A DNA stretch of 9,858 nt from assembly GCA_024278035.1 (NCBI GenBank), contig JAJRUA010000044.1:1-9858 (forward strand). Direction: 5' to 3'. This document shows positions 4,961 to 9,858 of this stretch, piece by piece. Origin of the DNA: Planctomycetota bacterium (GTDB lineage Bacteria; Planctomycetota; Planctomycetia; Pirellulales; Lacipirellulaceae). The position numbers were made by a program, and so were the translations under genes. Position 1 is the first letter of the stretch. Each line of letters starts with the position of its first letter. The notes beneath the pieces were generated by a model, which ran no database searches, had not been told where the DNA came from, and was given only the letters and a program-made list of their open reading frames with translations.

Positions 4961-7522
4961 GTGGTGGTGGTACGCCGATCCTTTGCCCGGGTGGCTCTGG
5001 TTGTCGTTTGCTGCGCCTTGCTGGCACTGGGCGGCTGTAGCCGTAGCAAAGCGCGTCTGCGGGCGGATCACGATGCCTACTGCTTGACTGACCAAAAGGC
5101 GAGGGGCGTGACAGGCGAGATTGGCAATTACCGCATTGGTGTTGATGCTGACTCGCGGATGTTCGATTCAAGCTCTCCCGACCGTCCGCCCATGCCGCCC
5201 GACGACCCTCTCTCGCACACCTATTTGGAATGTGTTGATGGCAAACGAGGGGCCAAGTACTGGCGCGAGGCGCCGAGGACGCCGTTTGTCGATCCGCCTG
5301 AATGGCGTCATCTGCTGCCGCTCGATGAGCAGGGCCGTCTGGTGCTCGACACACACGCCGCCGTTCGGCTTGGCCTCAAGAACGACCCTGATTTCCAGAG
5401 TGAGCTGGAAGAGCTTTATCTCTCGGCACTGGATGTTTCGTTTGAGCGGTTCCGCTTTGATACGCAGCTCTTCGGGGGCGCATCGACCGATTTTGTCGCA
5501 GATGGGCGCATTCGTTCCGGAACGGGGCAATCGTCGAGCTTGCTCAGCGTCTCGCCCAGCAACCCGGCCAACCGCTGGCGACTGGAAAGGCTCACAGCTA
5601 CGGGAGGGGAGATGGTCGTTGGGCTAGCGAACACACTCGTTTGGCAATTCTCGGGCTCGAACGATTATTTTGGGACATCACTCCTCGATTTTTCGATTGT
5701 CCAGCCCTTGCTACGCGGTGGCGGACGAATTCGCATTCTTGAGCGATTGACGGTCGCCGAACGAACCCTGCTGGCGAACGTCCGTGCAATGGAGCGGTTT
5801 CGTCGAGAGTATTACTTGAACGTGGTGGTCGGACGATTCCCTGGTGGCGGGCCGCAGCGACGGGGCGGCTTCCTCGGCGGGGCGGGGCTCGCCAACTTTG
5901 CTGGCGTCAACCTTGGGGTTGGTGGCGGTGGAGGCGGTGGTTTTTTTGGTGGGGCAGGCGGCGGGGCAGGCGCTGCCGGGGCAGGAGGGTACATCGGCCT
6001 CTTGCAAACCCAGCAGGTGCTCCGGAATCAACGGGCCAACGTCGCCGCTCTTCAAGACAGTACCGCACAACTGGTCGCATCGTCCGAAGCAGGGCGGATT
6101 GATCGTTTTCAGGTCGATCTCGCACGCCAGGCGCTCTTCAACGCCCAGAGCCAGCTCCTCACCGCCGAGGCCGCCTATGAAACGGCTCTCGATAATTTCA
6201 AAGTCGATCTTGGACTCCCTCCCGATTTGGAACTGGTCGTTGCCGATCCGCTGGTCGATCCGTTCAATCTGCTCGATGACCGCCTGACCACTTTGCAAAA
6301 TCGGACGGCCAAGGCGCTTCAGGAATCTCGCAACGCCAGGCGAGCCGATGCCGAGCTTCCCGCCCCCCGACCAGAGCGTCTTCCAGGGGCCAATCCCCTA
6401 AGTTCGGAAGCAGAAGAATTATTCCAACTTGCCGGCGAACGGCTGGCGGAAGTCGAAGCGGACATGGAGCGGCTGCTGGGGGTCGCCCCCGCCCGCCGCA
6501 AACATATGCGCCAACTAGGTCGTCAAATTGAAGTTGCCGAGACACGCCTGGATCCGTCGATGTTCGATCCGGCTCGTTTCGACAAACGGCTAGAAGAACT
6601 CAAGACGGACCTCACGGCGACGCAGCAAAAGTTCCGCCAGCTCGAGGAGAAATCTTCGGGAGCCCCCCCCGTACTGACGGAACTCTCAGCACAGTTGCTC
6701 GAACTTTCCATTCTACAGGCACGAGTACGACTCGACACGATCGACCTTGCTCCGATTGACCTGGAGGCGGGCGAGGCCTTGCAAATTGCGGAGGCCCATC
6801 GGCGTGACTGGGCCAATGCACGGGCCGGTTTGGTCGATGCGTGGCGGCTGGTTCATTTTAATGCGAACGATTTGGAGAGCGCCGTTGACTTGGTCTTCTC
6901 GGGGGATATTGGCAATGTGGGGCAGAACCCGTTTGATCTGCGTAGCTCGAACGGTCGGTTGCGAGTGGGCGTTGAGTTCGATTCGCCCATCTCACGCCTT
7001 GCAGAACGAAACGTCTATCGGCAGTCGCTCATCGAGTACCAGCAGGCTCGTCGTGGTTACTACCGTTTTGTCGATCGCGTTAGCCAAGGCCTGAGGGCAA
7101 CCATTCGGCAAGTCCGGCTCAACGAAATCAACCTCGAGCTTCGCCGCGAAGCGGTTCTGATCGCCATCGCCCAGGTCGATCTCACGCGACTCCGCCTCTC
7201 TGAACCTCCGAAGCCGGGGGCGACCGAGCAGTTCAATAACACAACAGCACGCGACCTAGTGCAAGCCCTGGGTGACTTGCTCTCGGTGCAGAACGATCTC
7301 TTGAGCGTTTGGGTCAACAACCACGTTCAGCGTATGAATTTGGAGCTTGATCTCGGGCTGATGCTCGTCGATTCGGAAGGCTTGCGGGTAGAAATCAACC
7401 AGCCGCTCAAACTCTTTTTAACCGACGCCCCTTGCTACGGCGGCGGCGATATTCGCCTGCTGCCCTCTGTGGGGCCCCTCAACTTCCCGCCGGAGAAGAA
7501 CGAGCCCGTCCTGGCTCTCTGA
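4961..7522 (+). CDS. TolC-like outer-membrane efflux lipoprotein
   Basis: From GTG 4961 the product has 853 residues and begins with a lipoprotein signal: Arg5-Arg6, a hydrophobic core, and lipobox LGGC ending at Cys26. It is inferred to be the outer-membrane channel of the pump encoded downstream. Two TolC-type repeats are visible. The first has strand-like segments at about 145-245 and a helical hairpin at about 346-424 ending in LGLPPD. The second lies at about 620-787, with strand-like pieces and a helix rich in Arg and Leu. Two additions are unusual. One is a Gly-rich stretch (about 291-344, 5830-5992) just where a long helix should continue. The other is a charged, coiled-coil-like segment of about 150 residues (about 450-600) between the repeats. 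E. coli TolC has about 490 residues. The open frame extends upstream to TTG 4802, but those 53 residues look non-coding and would bury the signal peptide. GTG 4964 or 4967 are equally possible starts; no clear Shine-Dalgarno was seen. Confidence 0.87.
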   Translation: MVVVRRSFARVALVVVCCALLALGGCSRSKARLRADHDAYCLTDQKARGVTGEIGNYRIGVDADSRMFDSSSPDRPPMPPDDPLSHTYLECVDGKRGAKYWREAPRTPFVDPPEWRHLLPLDEQGRLVLDTHAAVRLGLKNDPDFQSELEELYLSALDVSFERFRFDTQLFGGASTDFVADGRIRSGTGQSSSLLSVSPSNPANRWRLERLTATGGEMVVGLANTLVWQFSGSNDYFGTSLLDFSIVQPLLRGGGRIRILERLTVAERTLLANVRAMERFRREYYLNVVVGRFPGGGPQRRGGFLGGAGLANFAGVNLGVGGGGGGGFFGGAGGGAGAAGAGGYIGLLQTQQVLRNQRANVAALQDSTAQLVASSEAGRIDRFQVDLARQALFNAQSQLLTAEAAYETALDNFKVDLGLPPDLELVVADPLVDPFNLLDDRLTTLQNRTAKALQESRNARRADAELPAPRPERLPGANPLSSEAEELFQLAGERLAEVEADMERLLGVAPARRKHMRQLGRQIEVAETRLDPSMFDPARFDKRLEELKTDLTATQQKFRQLEEKSSGAPPVLTELSAQLLELSILQARVRLDTIDLAPIDLEAGEALQIAEAHRRDWANARAGLVDAWRLVHFNANDLESAVDLVFSGDIGNVGQNPFDLRSSNGRLRVGVEFDSPISRLAERNVYRQSLIEYQQARRGYYRFVDRVSQGLRATIRQVRLNEINLELRREAVLIAIAQVDLTRLRLSEPPKPGATEQFNNTTARDLVQALGDLLSVQNDLLSVWVNNHVQRMNLELDLGLMLVDSEGLRVEINQPLKLFLTDAPCYGGGDIRLLPSVGPLNFPPEKNEPVLAL

Positions 7523-7537
7523 CTGGCAAAAAGACTA

Positions 7538-7561
7538 ATCCCCACGGCTTGTGCCGGGGAT
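7538..7561. repeat. short palindrome related to that at 4727-4785
   Basis: A hairpin forms from CGGC (7545-7548) and GCCG (7553-7556) around TTGT, extended by CCC/GGG (7541-7543 with 7557-7559) past a bulged A7544. ATCCCC (7538-7543) and GGGGAT (7556-7561) give an alternative outer palindrome. It shares GCCGGGGAT with 4742-4750 and resembles the 3' arm of that repeat. It lies between the outer-membrane factor and adaptor genes and might lower transcription between them; no T-run follows. The rest of 7523-7680 shows no gene. Confidence 0.55.
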
Positions 7562-7626
7562 CGCAGGACAAGGAAGGCAGCTTCTTTCCGTAGGAAAAGA
7601 CATCTAAGGGTGGGCGATCGAGTCTT

Positions 7627-7633
7627 GGGGAGG
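7627..7633 (+). promoter_or_regulatory. strong Shine-Dalgarno that suggests an alternative start
   Basis: GGGGAGG lies 5 nt before an in-frame TTG at 7639 and 11 nt before an in-frame GTG at 7645, but 47 nt before the ATG at 7681. If it is a true ribosome binding site, the adaptor would gain 14 N-terminal residues. The downstream ATG has no visible Shine-Dalgarno. Confidence 0.45.
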
Positions 7634-7680
7634 CATAATTGAGGGTGACCTTCCACCTTCTTTTTTGCCAAGCCAAACCA

Positions 7681-9222
7681 ATGTCCTTCTCAACCACAAC
7701 CGGCTCTTCCCGTCGTGGCGGCGTAGTGTTGTGGACTCTTCTCTGCCTGGTGGGCTTAGGTGCGGCGGGATGGTATGGGTTCGGTTGGTCCTTCCGTGAA
7801 AACGAGTCGGCCAAGCATGACGCCGTACTCCACACAATTGAACGGAACGACTTTGAGTTGGTGGTTACCGAACGCGGTACGATCGAATCGTCGGGCAGCA
7901 CGGAGATTCGCTCCCAGGTACAGGCGACGGACCCCTCGGGCGTTTCCATCTTACGAATTATTGAAGAAGGGGCCGAGGTCGAAGAGGGCGACTTCTTGGT
8001 TGAGCTCGACGCGTCTTCTTTGCTCTCGGATCGAACTCTACAAAAAGTGAAGGTCAATACGGCTGAGGCCGCTCAGGTGGAAGCAAAAAATAAATACGAA
8101 ACGGCACTGATCGCTCGCGAAGAGTATTTGCACGGAAAGTTTGTCCAGGAGCGACAAACCTTCCAGAGCGAAGTCTTCGTTAAGGAAGAAGATGTCAGCC
8201 GTGCCGAGGAGTATCTGGCTTATAGTCGCAAATTAGCTGCCAAGGGGTACATCAACGATCTGCAACTCGAAGCGGATCAATTTGCGGTCGAGAAATCGAA
8301 GACCGAACTGGAAGCGGCCAAGACAAAGCTCCGCGTGCTAGAAAAATATACCAAGCTCAAAGAGATGAAGACACTCGACTCCGAGATTCTTATTACGAAG
8401 GCAAAATGGGAAGCCGATCAAAACAGTTATGAATTGGAGGTTTCGCGACTTGCCGCGATTGAGGATCAAATCGAGAAGTGCCTAATCCTTGCTCCCCGAG
8501 CAGGAACCATAAAATACGCTCACGGGAATAACCAATGGAACAATAACGATTTTGTCGTCGAAGAGGGAGCCAAGGTCCGCGAACGCCAAATCATCATCCG
8601 TTTGCCCGACGTGACAAAGATGCAGGTCGAAGTGCTTATCAACGAATCATTGATTCAGCATATTAAAAAGGGGATGGCGGCGACCATTTCGCCGGTTGGA
8701 TCTGAGGATAAAGTCCTCAAGGGAGAGGTTATTCGCGTCAATCAGTACGCCGAGCCAAGCAACTGGCGACGGGCGAACGTGAAAGATTACAAAGTGATTA
8801 TCCGAATCGACGAATCTTCTGATATCGTCAAGACGGGCATGACGGTCTCCGCCTCCATTAGTTCCATGTTTGTCCCCGACACGATTCAGGCTCCCGTCGA
8901 GTCGGTTTACGCCCATGGTGATAAGTTTTTCTGCTTTGTTGATTCCCGCGGAAAACTAGAACCCCGTGAGGTGGCCTGCGGATTGACGAACGATCGTTTT
9001 TTTGTCGTGAATTCAGGCCTGAAAGAGGGGGATCGCGTGGCAATGAACCCTCGGCGTCTTCTTGCAAAAGTCGCTTTGCCGGAGCTTCCACCGGAGCAGT
9101 TACAGCAAGCGGTGGACAGTGGCAAAGCGGGACGTCGGCTGCGAGAGCGATTGGCTAAGAAGTCGGAGGGGGACACCTCTTCCGGCAAACAGGGTGTGGC
9201 TGAATCCAACAAGGAGGGATGA
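7681..9222 (+). CDS. HlyD/MacA-type periplasmic adaptor subunit
   Basis: This 513-aa membrane-fusion protein should link the inner-membrane ABC transporter to the outer-membrane factor. Its N-terminal anchor (about 14-34) follows Arg11-Arg12. Split lipoyl-like halves lie at about 58-110 and 268-310, the latter with LAPRAGTI. Between them runs a long helical hairpin (about 112-265) rich in Lys, Glu and Ala. Its tip is probably KLAAKGYINDLQLEAD (184-199), where the Ser of the TolC-binding RLS motif appears to be Asn192 and the Arg is shifted. A beta-barrel domain (about 312-395) and a membrane-proximal domain (about 400-460) follow. A charged tail of about 50 residues (461-513) has no obvious counterpart in MacA. 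ATG 7681 is chosen because 13 residues before the anchor is typical; TTG 7639 with a strong Shine-Dalgarno is a serious alternative. The stop codon lies 1 nt before the GTG of the ATPase gene, so these two are surely co-transcribed. Confidence 0.92.
   Translation: MSFSTTTGSSRRGGVVLWTLLCLVGLGAAGWYGFGWSFRENESAKHDAVLHTIERNDFELVVTERGTIESSGSTEIRSQVQATDPSGVSILRIIEEGAEVEEGDFLVELDASSLLSDRTLQKVKVNTAEAAQVEAKNKYETALIAREEYLHGKFVQERQTFQSEVFVKEEDVSRAEEYLAYSRKLAAKGYINDLQLEADQFAVEKSKTELEAAKTKLRVLEKYTKLKEMKTLDSEILITKAKWEADQNSYELEVSRLAAIEDQIEKCLILAPRAGTIKYAHGNNQWNNNDFVVEEGAKVRERQIIIRLPDVTKMQVEVLINESLIQHIKKGMAATISPVGSEDKVLKGEVIRVNQYAEPSNWRRANVKDYKVIIRIDESSDIVKTGMTVSASISSMFVPDTIQAPVESVYAHGDKFFCFVDSRGKLEPREVACGLTNDRFFVVNSGLKEGDRVAMNPRRLLAKVALPELPPEQLQQAVDSGKAGRRLRERLAKKSEGDTSSGKQGVAESNKEG
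9211..9218 (+). promoter_or_regulatory. strong Shine-Dalgarno for the ABC ATPase
   Basis: AAGGAGGG lies within the last codons of the adaptor gene, 5 nt before GTG 9224. It decides the start: the ATG at 9219-9221 reads into a stop after four codons, and GTG 9224 is the first in-frame start. Confidence 0.85.
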
Positions 9223-9223
9223 G

Positions 9224-9858
9224 GTGGCACTAGCCTCGGAATCCGCTGCCTCTCCTCTTGCCGCCAGTATCCATGACTTGCGGAAAGAGTACCCGCTGGT
9301 GGGCGGCACCGTCGTGGCGCTCGCAGGGGTCACGTTTGACATTCCCGAGGGCGATTTCGTCTCGATCATGGGCCCTTCCGGTTCCGGGAAAAGTACGCTG
9401 CTTAATTTGCTTGGCTGCCTCGATCGTCCGACAGGAGGAGAGTATTTTCTCGGTAAAAATAATGTCGCAGCGATGAGCGACGACGAGCTGGCCGAAGTTC
9501 GTTCGACCGAGCTTGGCTTTGTTTTCCAATCTTTCAATTTACTTCCCGCCCTGACGCTGCTAGAAAACATCGAATTGCCACTACATTACAGTGGGCAGCT
9601 TGATGCCTCTTCGCGCGAACGATGCGAAGCGATTGCCCAACGCGTCGGCCTAGGGGATCGACTTGACCACCGGCCGGCACAACTTTCTGGCGGGCAACAG
9701 CAACGGGTTGCTATCGCCCGGAGCCTTGTAAACGACCCCCGTTTTCTGCTGGCGGACGAACCGACGGGCAATTTGGATACGACCACAACCGGCGAGATTT
9801 TGGATCTGCTGAACGAATTGAATGGCGAAGGACGTACGGTCGTTCTTGTGACGCATGA
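9224..9858 (+). CDS. MacB/LolD-type ABC transporter ATP-binding protein, partial
   Basis: This gene runs off the right edge after 211 complete codons. It encodes the ATPase of a MacB/LolD-like exporter that would power the system through a permease encoded beyond the window. The motifs are complete and in order: Walker [10 protein letters not shown] (50-58), Q-loop Gln102 in VFQSFNLLP, signature [13 protein letters not shown] (154-166), Walker [13 protein letters not shown] (174-185), and the H-loop His211 in LVTH at the last full codon. TGNLD is typical of this subfamily. The first 16 residues are a loose, Ala/Ser-rich N-terminal extension. GTG 9224 is preceded by AAGGAGGG and is 1 nt past the adaptor stop, which shows translational coupling. 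Only a short C-terminal portion should be missing if it is a stand-alone ATPase of about 230-250 residues; a fused MacB permease domain would make it much longer, and the window cannot tell which. Confidence 0.95.
   Translation, partial: MALASESAASPLAASIHDLRKEYPLVGGTVVALAGVTFDIPEGDFVSIMGPSGSGKSTLLNLLGCLDRPTGGEYFLGKNNVAAMSDDELAEVRSTELGFVFQSFNLLPALTLLENIELPLHYSGQLDASSRERCEAIAQRVGLGDRLDHRPAQLSGGQQQRVAIARSLVNDPRFLLADEPTGNLDTTTTGEILDLLNELNGEGRTVVLVTH

Noticed and set aside
5941..5977. T7 run in the frame GGT-TTT-TTT, a potential -1 slippery site, followed by a small GGCAG/CTGCC hairpin
   Set aside because: The spacing is long and the stem only 5 bp; the shifted frame runs about 45 codons without recognisable protein. 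At most it is a mutation-prone homopolymer.
5812..5994. Proline-rich minus-strand open frame
   Set aside because: It is the complement of the Gly-rich coding stretch of the outer-membrane factor; the composition is a by-product of GGN codons.

Overview
The window reads as a chromosomal stretch of a Planctomycetota bacterium, most likely a Pirellulales-type organism. The basis is indirect: moderate GC, sparse Shine-Dalgarno sites, frequent GTG/TTG starts, a very long TolC-like protein carrying a lipoprotein signal and a glycine-rich insertion, and short palindromic repeats between genes. No rRNA or marker gene confirms this.

All recognised genes lie on the + strand. Region 1 (1-1985) is a leucine biosynthesis unit. 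It has a sigma70-like promoter (128-156), a 19-codon leader peptide with a leucine run (179-238), mutually exclusive stem-loops, an intrinsic terminator (273-303), and then leuA (435-1985), which encodes 2-isopropylmalate synthase. The arrangement matches ribosome-mediated attenuation as in enterobacterial leuL and is the most interesting item here. Leucine starvation would stall the ribosome on the leucine codons, free the antiterminator strand and let transcription reach leuA.

Region 2 (2076-4670) holds two inner-membrane transporters: a CaCA-family Na+/Ca2+ antiporter starting at TTG, and an MFS nucleoside:H+ symporter of the NupG/XapB type starting at GTG. A pair of GC-rich stem-loops separates them.

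Region 3 (4727-9858) is a tripartite export system in the order outer-membrane factor, periplasmic adaptor, MacB/LolD-type ABC ATPase. The ATPase runs off the right edge at its H-loop; a permease gene probably follows outside the window. Related palindromes (sharing GCCGGGGAT and CTTG-Y-GCC-R-GGGG) lie on both sides of the outer-membrane factor gene.

The products of region 3 would form one envelope-spanning pump: ATPase plus unseen permease in the inner membrane, adaptor across the periplasm, TolC-like channel in the outer membrane. I see no rRNA, tRNA, CRISPR array, insertion sequence or transposase.
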